From NCBI RefSeq assembly GCF_003049505.1, contig NZ_PYWN01000031.1:1-40709 (forward strand): 40,709 nucleotides of DNA, written 5' to 3'. Shown piece after piece: positions 33,973 to 40,709 of this stretch (within the stretch, counting starts at the first letter, position 1; every line of letters starts with the position of its first letter). This DNA comes from Metasolibacillus meyeri (GTDB lineage Bacteria; Bacillota; Bacilli; Bacillales_A; Planococcaceae). The notes below the pieces were generated by a model. It saw nothing but the letters and a program-made list of their open reading frames with translations. It had not been told where the DNA came from and ran no database searches. A program made the translations under genes and the position numbers.

Positions 33973-36144
33973 CTATTCCTCAAGTTTGACCGTACCAATC
34001 GCTTCTTTTAAAAACGATTCCTGACTATTAATGCGCTCTACACCTGTATATCCTTCTTTATAATGATATTTGCCATTTGCATCTTGAATACGTGCTTTTT
34101 GATTATCTCTTAGCTGCAAATCCATAATATCCATAATGCGCTGTTTAATATCCACTGAATAAATTGGGAATAAGATTTCCACACGATTGACCATGTTACG
34201 CGTCATCATATCTGCTGACGATAAAAATAGTTTATTTGCCCCATTATGGTGGAACCAGAAAATGCGTGAATGCTCTAAAAAGCGTCCAACAATACTCGTT
34301 ACACAAATATTCTCACTCACACCTTTAATACCTGGACGCAAGCAACAAATACCACGAATAATTAACTCAATTTTCACACCTGTTATAGAAGCCTCATACA
34401 GCTTCAACATTAAATCTTTATCCGTTAATGAATTCATTTTGGCTTTGATAAAGCCATTCCCATGCTCTTTATGGCAGCGAATCTCCTCATCAATTAACTG
34501 AATAAATTCATCGCGAATATCGTAAGGCGATACAACTAAGTGATAGAATTTTGGTTTTTCCGTATAACCGCTTAAATAATTAAAGAAGTTTGTTGCATCC
34601 ACACCAAAATCTTTATGGGATGTGATAATGCCCATATCCGTATAAATTTTCGCTGTAGCATCATTATAATTCCCTGTGCCTAAATGCACAAAACGTTCAA
34701 TTTTACCTAATTTCCTTCGAACAACAAGCGTAATTTTAGAATGTGTTTTCAAATTATTCATTCCATAAATGACTAAACATCCTGCTTGTTCCAGTAGCTT
34801 TGCCCAGTGAACATTGTTTTCCTCATCAAAGCGAGCCTTTAATTCCACTAGTACAGTCACTTGTTTGCCATTTTCTGCTGCCTGCTTCAACGCTTGAATA
34901 ACAGGTGAATTACCACTTACACGATATAATGTTTGTTTAATGGCTAGTACAGATGGGTCATTTGCTGCTTCTGTAATAAAATCAACAATCGGTACAAACG
35001 ATTCATATGGATGATGGAAAAATAAATCTTGCACTAATGCTTTTTCAAATAAATTTTCCTCTGAGCTTAAATCTTGTGGCGGTTGCGGAATAAAGCTTTC
35101 ATACATTAAATGCTCGCGTCCTTCAGAAATCGCCTTTACAAAGGAAAACATAAATGTTAAATCAAGTGGTCCATCAATTTTGAATACATCTGATTCCTCG
35201 ATTTCGAATTCATCCAATAAATATTCAAGTACTTCGTCGTTCATTTCACGATCCCGTACTTCAAGGCGGCTACCAACGCCCCATTTACGCTTTTTCAACT
35301 CTTTTTCGATTTCCACTAATAAATCTTGTGCACCTTCTTCATGAATCGTTAAATCTGCATTACGAGTTAGACGGAAGGCTTGTGAAGATTTCACTTTATA
35401 ACCATAGAATAACTTATTAATTTGACTTGAAATAACATCTTCTAATAGTACATAGACCGTTTCGCCATTATGGCTAGGCACTTTAATGACACGCTCTAAT
35501 ACAGAGGGTACTTGAACAATTGCTACTTTATCGAAATTTTCCAGCTCTACATCCGAGTTGCTTTCCAACATCACAAGTAGGTTTTGTGTTCCTCCTAATA
35601 ATGTCGGGAAAGGACGATAAGCATCTACAGCGATTGGTGTTAGTACAGGGAAAATTGTTTCTTCAAATAATTCATTAATATATTGCTTTTGTTCCTCAGT
35701 TAAAAGCTTTAAATCGCGAATAAAGACATTTTCTTGTGACAATAACTCATCAATTAAATGACGATATATTTCCATTTGTCGACGTACTAATGCCTGTGTG
35801 CGCTCAGCGATTTTTGTTAATTGCTCTTTCGGTGTTAAACCAGATTTATTTTCAGCTTTATGGAAGCCTGCTCTTACCTGATCTTGTAATCCACCTACAC
35901 GTACCATGAAAAACTCATCTAAATTAGAGCTAAAAATAGCCAAAAACTTTAAGCGCTCAAGTAATGGATTTGTCGTATCCTCCGCTTCTTCTAGTACACG
36001 TTCGTTAAATGCTAACCAGCTAAGCTCTCGATTATTATAGTATTGAGGCTTACTAATTTCTTCAAGTAATGCTTCGTTCGATAATATAGTATCTACACTT
36101 TCATGATTATTATTCACTTGATCTGTACTAAAATTTGTTGGCAT
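33973..36144 (-). CDS. ppk: Polyphosphate kinase Ppk1
   Basis: This 723-residue enzyme polymerises the terminal phosphate of ATP into polyphosphate. It has the N-terminal domain (NRELSWLAFNERVLEEA), the middle head domain, and two catalytic PLD-like domains. The phosphorylated His is in THSKITLVVRR (about residue 467), and the later HLGTGNYN segment is also conserved. The ATG shares one base with the ppx stop. Length is normal. Making and degrading enzymes in one operon is seen in other Bacillales. Confidence 0.95.
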   Translation of the reverse strand: MPTNFSTDQVNNNHESVDTILSNEALLEEISKPQYYNNRELSWLAFNERVLEEAEDTTNPLLERLKFLAIFSSNLDEFFMVRVGGLQDQVRAGFHKAENKSGLTPKEQLTKIAERTQALVRRQMEIYRHLIDELLSQENVFIRDLKLLTEEQKQYINELFEETIFPVLTPIAVDAYRPFPTLLGGTQNLLVMLESNSDVELENFDKVAIVQVPSVLERVIKVPSHNGETVYVLLEDVISSQINKLFYGYKVKSSQAFRLTRNADLTIHEEGAQDLLVEIEKELKKRKWGVGSRLEVRDREMNDEVLEYLLDEFEIEESDVFKIDGPLDLTFMFSFVKAISEGREHLMYESFIPQPPQDLSSEENLFEKALVQDLFFHHPYESFVPIVDFITEAANDPSVLAIKQTLYRVSGNSPVIQALKQAAENGKQVTVLVELKARFDEENNVHWAKLLEQAGCLVIYGMNNLKTHSKITLVVRRKLGKIERFVHLGTGNYNDATAKIYTDMGIITSHKDFGVDATNFFNYLSGYTEKPKFYHLVVSPYDIRDEFIQLIDEEIRCHKEHGNGFIKAKMNSLTDKDLMLKLYEASITGVKIELIIRGICCLRPGIKGVSENICVTSIVGRFLEHSRIFWFHHNGANKLFLSSADMMTRNMVNRVEILFPIYSVDIKQRIMDIMDLQLRDNQKARIQDANGKYHYKEGYTGVERINSQESFLKEAIGTVKLEE

Positions 36145-37688
36145 TATTTATTCCATCCTTCCACTTCAAATTTAATCATTAAATTACATTTAAACAAGCG
36201 TTCAAGATGCTTTTTTTGCCTATTTGCCTGATATTCCTCAGCAACAGCGCTTCTCTTTGTTGTTACAATAGCTACTACTTCCTCTTCTATTTTTTCAAGC
36301 GTTACTTTGCTGACAATATTTCTTCTCGAAATATTCAATCCGTAAACAAACTTTAATAAGGCACCAAAATCTCGTAAAACCTTCTGTTCATCCTTAGAAA
36401 ACCATTCTGTAAATGGCTGTACAAAGCGCTCAAAATACTCTTTATTTTTATAAGAAGCTAAAAGTGCTATTTTAATTCGCTCTATTTGCGTAATCCCTGG
36501 AATGGATTGATTAGCAATTAAGTAAAACGTATGCTGGCTTACTGAATCAAGCTCAATATATTCACCTATCGCATACAGTTTAGCCGCTCGCGTCAAAAGC
36601 TCTAAATGTGCTTCATTATAATCAAACAATTCTAAAAGGCAAGCCTCTCGATATAGTTGCTCTGCTAAACTGCTGAGTGTCTGCACTTCCTCTTCAGAGC
36701 GCCCATATTCAAATGCAATACGGCGTGCATTGATATTAAATACATCATACTTATCGAATACAGCTGTATTATTTCCTGCAATTCGGTTAATAATTAAGCC
36801 TTCACGTAATCCCTTTTTGCTTAGTTGGAAATGCTTTGAGCCAGCCACATCCATTAATGCAGCAAATGCTTCAAGTGCAAGCACGATAATGTCTGCACGA
36901 TCTGCGGATAAACCATCTAATTGCTTGAGCTGCTCAAAAGTCATGCTACCAAGTTCTAATTTTAATGTGTCAATATTCTGTTTTGTTAGCTCATAATGGT
37001 GCACATCGGAAATAGGATAACCAATCTTTTGCTGATACACCTGCCCAATATTACGAGCGCTTCCGCCAATTCCAATTACAGGTAAACCTACATCAACAAT
37101 CCATGGTAAGGACATAAATTGCTCACGTAAGAAGCTACGTAATTGTTTCTTTTCATTTTCAGTAATAATGGTATTGTTTACATAGTTTTGTTTAAGAGAA
37201 ACTGTTCCGAACGGGAAACTATGCGTTTTCAAGAGTTTTTTATTTTTAAACAATGTAATTTCCGTTGAGCCACCACCGATATCAATCGTTACTGCGGATG
37301 GTGTAGCCATCGAATTCACAACAGCTAAAAAACCAAAGTATGCCTCTTCCTCTTCCGTTAAAATATCGATTGTCATACCTAACTGCTCTTGCATTCTTTG
37401 CACAATTTCAGCATTATTCGTCGCTTGGCGCACTGCCGCAGTTGCAGCTATTTTAAGATCTTTAATGTTGTAGTCTTCTAAAATTTGCTTAAACGATTGC
37501 AATAAATCCTGTAATAGTTGAACCCCTTCTTCAGACATTTCACCATTTGGCAAAATATATGTACGTAGCCTTGCAACCTTTTTCATATTCCCGAACTCTC
37601 GTAAACCCTCATCTTTGCTATAACGATACATAACGAGACGGACAGTATTTGAACCGATATCAATAATCGCTGTTCGCATATCTTTCAT
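36144..37688 (-). CDS. ppx: Exopolyphosphatase (Ppx/GppA family)
   Basis: This 514-residue enzyme removes terminal phosphates from polyphosphate. The ASKHA ATPase-fold signatures are IIDIGSNTVRLV at the N-terminus, a central IDIGGGSTEITLF, and GIGGSARNIG. The C-terminal half (about 310-514) is the HD-like helical domain of long Ppx proteins. ATG at 37688 has AAAGGAG eight bases upstream. It is first in the ppx-ppk operon. The 272-base gap before cheV contains the cheV terminator; I could not define a promoter or a Pho box in it. GppA-type pppGpp hydrolysis is possible but not decided by sequence. Confidence 0.93.
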   Translation of the reverse strand: MKDMRTAIIDIGSNTVRLVMYRYSKDEGLREFGNMKKVARLRTYILPNGEMSEEGVQLLQDLLQSFKQILEDYNIKDLKIAATAAVRQATNNAEIVQRMQEQLGMTIDILTEEEEAYFGFLAVVNSMATPSAVTIDIGGGSTEITLFKNKKLLKTHSFPFGTVSLKQNYVNNTIITENEKKQLRSFLREQFMSLPWIVDVGLPVIGIGGSARNIGQVYQQKIGYPISDVHHYELTKQNIDTLKLELGSMTFEQLKQLDGLSADRADIIVLALEAFAALMDVAGSKHFQLSKKGLREGLIINRIAGNNTAVFDKYDVFNINARRIAFEYGRSEEEVQTLSSLAEQLYREACLLELFDYNEAHLELLTRAAKLYAIGEYIELDSVSQHTFYLIANQSIPGITQIERIKIALLASYKNKEYFERFVQPFTEWFSKDEQKVLRDFGALLKFVYGLNISRRNIVSKVTLEKIEEEVVAIVTTKRSAVAEEYQANRQKKHLERLFKCNLMIKFEVEGWNK

Positions 37689-37893
37689 AATTCTCGCTCC
37701 TTTATTTCTCTTAATTCAGTAAACCTAACTACTTATCCGTCACATATTTCCAGCCAATTATGCTCTACCTAATTCTAATTTAACTATTCAAACACTCGTA
37801 AATAACAGTTCGCTGCATTTATACTTACGACCTTATTGTGAATATAGAAAATTTATCGCTACGTTTTCCCAACAAAAAATCATACTGAATGAA

Positions 37894-37931
37894 GAAAAAA
37901 GCCGGAATACCTTATGTAAGCATCCGACTTT
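37894..37931 (-). terminator. Terminator downstream of cheV
   Basis: AAAGCCGG (37898-37905) pairs with CCGACTTT (37924-37931), with a G-U pair in RNA; the minus strand continues TTTTTTCTTC. It ends the leftward cheV transcript. Confidence 0.85.
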
Positions 37932-37960
37932 TCATGTACGTATCTAATGATAGGTGCTTA

Positions 37961-38863
37961 CTACAAAATAAATTGATCTACACGTAAAATTAGCTCTGCG
38001 ATTTCTGGTTTTGAAATTTGATCCTCCGCACCAACTTGATCTCCTTTATGTCGCAAATCATCTGTAATTAAGCTTGAGAATATAATAACAGGTAACACTT
38101 TTAAATCTGGATTTGATTTAATTCGCTTCGTTAAATGATGCCCATCCATTTGTGGCATTTCAATATCTGTAATTACTAACTGTACATGCTCTTCAATATT
38201 TCCTCCAGCTTTTGCCAATGCCTCTAAATAATTCAAAGCATCTTGACCATTTTCGAAAAAGTCAATATTATCATAACCCGCTTCGTGCATCGTATCATGT
38301 AGAAGCTTACGCAATAATGGTGAATCTTCAGCGATAAGAATTTTCTTTTCAGAGCGCTCACGCTTACCTAATTTTTTCACAGACTCCACACTAATACCAG
38401 AAGCCGGGTTAATATCTACCATAATTTTTTCGAAATCAAGTAAGAGTATCATTTCCTCATTATACTTAATAACACCAATAACCTGCGATACACCACCTTG
38501 ATACATATCAGATGGCTTTTCAATTTGATTCCATGAAATACGATGAATTTGTGTCACATTGTCTACATGAAATACGACGCGCTGTTTATTAAATTCAGCT
38601 ACAATATATTTTTGTTGAGGGCCGTGCTGTAAGTGATTTAGACCTAGCACCTTTAACATATCAACAACAGGTAGAACTTCACCGCGCAGTTGAATAATTC
38701 CCTCTACATGTGGGTGAACATGCGGAATAAATGTTACAGGGATTGGTTGAATAATTTCTTTCACTTTAATTACATTAATACCAAACTTATTATTAGCTAC
38801 TTCGAATTCTACGATTTCTAATTCATTTGTACCACTTTCTAATAAAATACCTTTATGATCCAA
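37961..38863 (-). CDS. cheV: Chemotaxis coupling/response-regulator protein CheV
   Basis: This 300-residue protein has an N-terminal CheW domain (about 10-155; GIIQLRGEVLPVVDM) and a C-terminal receiver domain (about 172-300). The phospho-acceptor Asp is in VITDIEMP (about residue 232), with acidic residues in IAEDSPLL and a conserved Lys in SKPE. It couples receptors to CheA, and its phosphorylation helps adaptation (B. subtilis knowledge). The start is TTG at 38863 behind GAGAGGGG. Length matches B. subtilis CheV. Monocistronic. Confidence 0.93.
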   Translation of the reverse strand: MDHKGILLESGTNELEIVEFEVANNKFGINVIKVKEIIQPIPVTFIPHVHPHVEGIIQLRGEVLPVVDMLKVLGLNHLQHGPQQKYIVAEFNKQRVVFHVDNVTQIHRISWNQIEKPSDMYQGGVSQVIGVIKYNEEMILLLDFEKIMVDINPASGISVESVKKLGKRERSEKKILIAEDSPLLRKLLHDTMHEAGYDNIDFFENGQDALNYLEALAKAGGNIEEHVQLVITDIEMPQMDGHHLTKRIKSNPDLKVLPVIIFSSLITDDLRHKGDQVGAEDQISKPEIAELILRVDQFIL

Positions 38864-38905
38864 GGTCGCTCGCCCCTCTCTTAAAGCCCCATTTTTTATA
38901 CTACA

Positions 38906-38933
38906 ATTGTATCACAGCCCAACTATTTGTCAT
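38906..38933 (-). promoter_or_regulatory. Predicted cheV promoter
   Basis: Minus strand: ATGACA (38933-38928), a 16-base spacer, TACAAT (38911-38906). It fits a sigA promoter about 45 bases before the TTG start. No sigD-type TAAA-N15-GCCGATAA was seen. Confidence 0.55.
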
Positions 38934-38983
38934 ATCACCGTTTTGAAATTTTTACAATTGTTATATTTCTTCTCTCGTATTTA

Positions 38984-39853
38984 TTAAATTTTATTTTCAT
39001 AGTATTTAATTAATGCTTGTGTTCCTTTTTCTCCATAACCTTCCGTTAATAAAATGTCATACATTTTTTTCGCTAATTGCAAACCTGGTAATTGTAAGCT
39101 CATTTTTTCCGCTTCATCTAAGGCAATTTTCATATCTTTAATAAAATGTTTTATATAAAATCCTGGTTCTAAGTCTTGTTTTAGAATACGTGGTGCTAAA
39201 TTAGATAAGGACCAAGAGCCTGCTGCACCTGATGAAATAGATTTTAACACCTCTTCCATTGTTAAACCTGCCTTTAGACCATAAATGATTGCCTCACATG
39301 TGCCAATCATTCCCCCAGCAATCGCAATTTGGTTACACATTTTCGTATGCTGTCCTGCCCCAGTTTGCCCTTGGTAAACAATATTTCCGCCGAACACTTC
39401 AAAAATTGGGCGAATAGATTCCACAACGTGCTGGTCACCACCAATCATAATGGATAGCGTACCGTTCTGTGCGCCAATATCACCGCCCGACACTGGAGCA
39501 TCAATACTATGTATACCTTTTTCTGATGCCACTGCATAAAGCTTTTTGGCCAATGTTGGTTCAGATGTTGTCATATCAACGACAATTGCACCTTTCTTCG
39601 CTGTGGAAAAAATCCCATTCACTCCGCAATACACTTCTTCTACATCTTGAGGGTAGCCAACCATAGTAAATATCACTTCTTTATTCACTGCTGCTTGTGC
39701 TGGTGAATCAGCCCATTTCGCACCAAGCTCTAGTAATGGCAATGATTTCGCTTTCGTTCTGGAATAAAGCGTTACATCATGCCCCGCTTTTAATAAATGC
39801 TTCACAATACTCGCTCCCATAACCCCTGTCCCGATAAATGCAATTGTTGTCAT
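38984..39853 (-). CDS. NAD(P)-dependent beta-hydroxyacid dehydrogenase (3-hydroxyisobutyrate dehydrogenase family, YkwC-like)
   Basis: This 289-residue oxidoreductase has the dinucleotide loop FIGTGVMGASIV at the N-terminus, the substrate motif DAPVSGGDIGAQNGTLSIMIGG near 122-143, and catalytic Lys in GAGQHTKMCNQ (about 170). It most resembles B. subtilis YkwC; natural substrate not settled. AAGGAGG precedes two adjacent ATGs (39856, 39853); the second has the better eight-base spacing. The frame is open to 40015 but without an SD. Between 39857 and 40052 no gene is seen. Confidence 0.88.
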   Translation of the reverse strand: MTTIAFIGTGVMGASIVKHLLKAGHDVTLYSRTKAKSLPLLELGAKWADSPAQAAVNKEVIFTMVGYPQDVEEVYCGVNGIFSTAKKGAIVVDMTTSEPTLAKKLYAVASEKGIHSIDAPVSGGDIGAQNGTLSIMIGGDQHVVESIRPIFEVFGGNIVYQGQTGAGQHTKMCNQIAIAGGMIGTCEAIIYGLKAGLTMEEVLKSISSGAAGSWSLSNLAPRILKQDLEPGFYIKHFIKDMKIALDEAEKMSLQLPGLQLAKKMYDILLTEGYGEKGTQALIKYYENKI

Positions 39854-40052
39854 CATTTGTTCCTCCTTAACAATACAGAAAATTCTAAATATTATAGGCT
39901 CATCATCATAATTTATGATTGAGATGTAATGAATAGTATATAGGTAAAAGCAATATATACCATTCAACATATCAACTACATACTTTACGAGATAAAACAT
40001 AGTTCTTTTCTCCATTGTAGTTCACAAAGATAAATTATTATAGTAGTTGAAC

Positions 40053-40087
40053 AAAAAAAGAGCAGAAGCTTTGATTTGCTTCTACTC
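40053..40087 (-). terminator. Terminator downstream of the Spo0E-like operon
   Basis: GAGCAGAAGC (40060-40069) pairs with GCTTCTACTC (40078-40087) with one mismatch around an eight-base loop; the minus strand then has seven T residues (40059-40053). It lies about 90 bases beyond the Spo0E-like stop codon. Confidence 0.85.
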
Positions 40088-40176
40088 AAAAGGGGGAAAT
40101 GAGAATGTTGCTGTGTTCATTCATATTATTCCCGTGATTTCATTAACTTAAACATATTTTATATAAAAAATTATTT

Positions 40177-40362
40177 TTAATTCATTAATTGATTATCGAT
40201 CCTATTTTCATTTTGCTTTTGTTGTTTTGCATATTTGTTCATCAATCGATCTAGTTGTCTACTCAAGCGAATTGTTTTGGCATTTCGCAGTCCATTTTCG
40301 ATTCCTGAACGAATCATCAGTTCCCGTGTACGTTCGAGCTGCTTTAAAATACCTTCTTCCAC
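40177..40362 (-). CDS. Spo0E-like aspartyl-phosphate phosphatase family protein
   Basis: This 61-residue two-helix protein has the Spo0E-family SxxLD motif as LSRQLDRLMNKY. Members dephosphorylate Spo0A~P and delay sporulation, though many small paralogues have other or unknown targets. The frame opens at 40413, but the GTG at 40362 with GGGGGG upstream gives the typical family N-terminus (VEEGILKQLERTRELMI). It is encoded after the 40400-40588 gene. Which phosphoprotein it acts on cannot be told from sequence. Confidence 0.8.
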   Translation of the reverse strand: MEEGILKQLERTRELMIRSGIENGLRNAKTIRLSRQLDRLMNKYAKQQKQNENRIDNQLMN

Positions 40363-40399
40363 TTTTGTTCCCCCCTTATCATTGATACAAATAATTTGC

Positions 40400-40588
40400 T
40401 TATGTTCGAGCAATATCTAAATAGGTAAATATTATATTGCCGCCTTGCTTCGCTTCTCCTCTAAAATGCTTGAAATCAGGCTCATTTACTAAAATTTGTC
40501 GAAAAGCTAAAAATTCATCTTTTACAATTTCAATTGACTGTACTTCCTTACTTCTCAAATCAGCCATCTTTTTTCTATATACTTCCAT
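40400..40588 (-). CDS. Small conserved-looking hypothetical protein
   Basis: This 62-residue soluble protein has a basic N-terminus and the segment VKDEFLAFRQILVNEPDFKHFRGEAKQGGNIIFTY. No family recognised with confidence. AAGGAG lies 13-15 bases before the ATG at 40588, a long spacing; an internal Met at residue 8 lacks an SD. It is followed 37 bases later by the Spo0E-like GTG start, so the two are probably co-transcribed. Confidence 0.6.
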   Translation of the reverse strand: MEVYRKKMADLRSKEVQSIEIVKDEFLAFRQILVNEPDFKHFRGEAKQGGNIIFTYLDIART

Positions 40589-40671
40589 AAAAAATGCTTA
40601 TCTCCTTCTAAAAAACGTATTTCTTTATTTTAATGTCAGGCGTGTTCATTAGCCTTTATTTTACAGAGAAT

Positions 40672-40709
40672 ACCTAAGAATTCGTTGATTTCCGTTGCGG
40701 GTGGACGCT
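40672..40709. repeat. Possible edge of a dispersed Bacillales intergenic repeat (truncated by window)
   Basis: The last bases (GTTGCGGGTGGACGCT and just upstream) have the look of a GC-rich repeat that I associate, from memory, with intergenic regions of related genomes. GC content rises abruptly against the AT-rich surroundings. Only the edge is visible. Confidence 0.35.

Noticed and set aside
39857-40015. N-terminal extension of the YkwC-like dehydrogenase
   Set aside because: The extra residues are hydrophobic and aromatic noise before the dinucleotide loop; AAGGAGG clearly places the start at 39853 or 39856.
40098-40133. 12-codon ORF (ATG AGA ATG...) behind AGGGGGAA
   Set aside because: Too short to support as a gene without conservation data; recorded because the SD is good.

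Overview
The window looks like chromosome of a low-GC, endospore-forming Gram-positive rod of the Lysinibacillus/Solibacillus type (Bacillales, Planococcaceae side). The evidence is strong AAGGAGG ribosome binding sites, frequent TTG/GTG starts, a Spo0E-family gene, cheV, ccpC next to a darB-like CBS gene, and a fadH gene with a FadR-type operator. Genus is an inference from protein resemblance and the style of the intergenic repeats. No rRNA, tRNA, CRISPR array, integrase or full insertion sequence was seen.

Region 1 (1-11.5 kb) is a molybdenum-cofactor (Moco) and formate-dehydrogenase locus. moeB-moeA-mobB-moaE-moaD run leftward. moaB and an in-frame mobA-moaC fusion run rightward. moaA-fdhD and a DUF2294 (MpsC-like) gene run leftward again. 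Rightward fdhF plus a DUF1641 gene follow a long, structured 5' leader that contains a transcription terminator. Together the genes make bis-MGD cofactor, sulfurate it (FdhD) and install it in a soluble Fe-S/Mo formate dehydrogenase.

Region 2 (11.7-24.6 kb) has a heptad-repeat coiled-coil gene and then a tightly overlapping nine-gene leftward operon: exported membrane-anchored protein, ABC ATPase, ABC permease, Gln/Gly-rich membrane protein, MoxR ATPase, DUF58, BatA-like VWA protein, double-VWA membrane protein and a small helical protein. It is preceded by a sequence fitting both an ECF-sigma (sigW-type) and a sigA promoter, and looks like an envelope-associated MoxR/VWA machine joined to an ABC exporter.

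Region 3 (24.8-28.9 kb) is an ABC ATPase/large permease pair downstream of a small secreted-protein gene. That gene is split by a 257-bp hairpin-rich element. Removing the element and one AATT copy restores a perfect signal-peptide ORF.

Region 4 (29.1-40.7 kb) is mostly core genome: ccpC, darB, a small membrane protein, fadH, a GGDEF-EAL protein with ppk and ppx, cheV, a 3-hydroxyisobutyrate dehydrogenase-like gene and a Spo0E-family gene.

Three short-period (20-21 bp) noncoding tandem arrays lie just 3' of operon-terminal genes (1-256, 5382-5546, 32117-32276). The last two are copies of one dispersed element with an exact 21-bp internal period.
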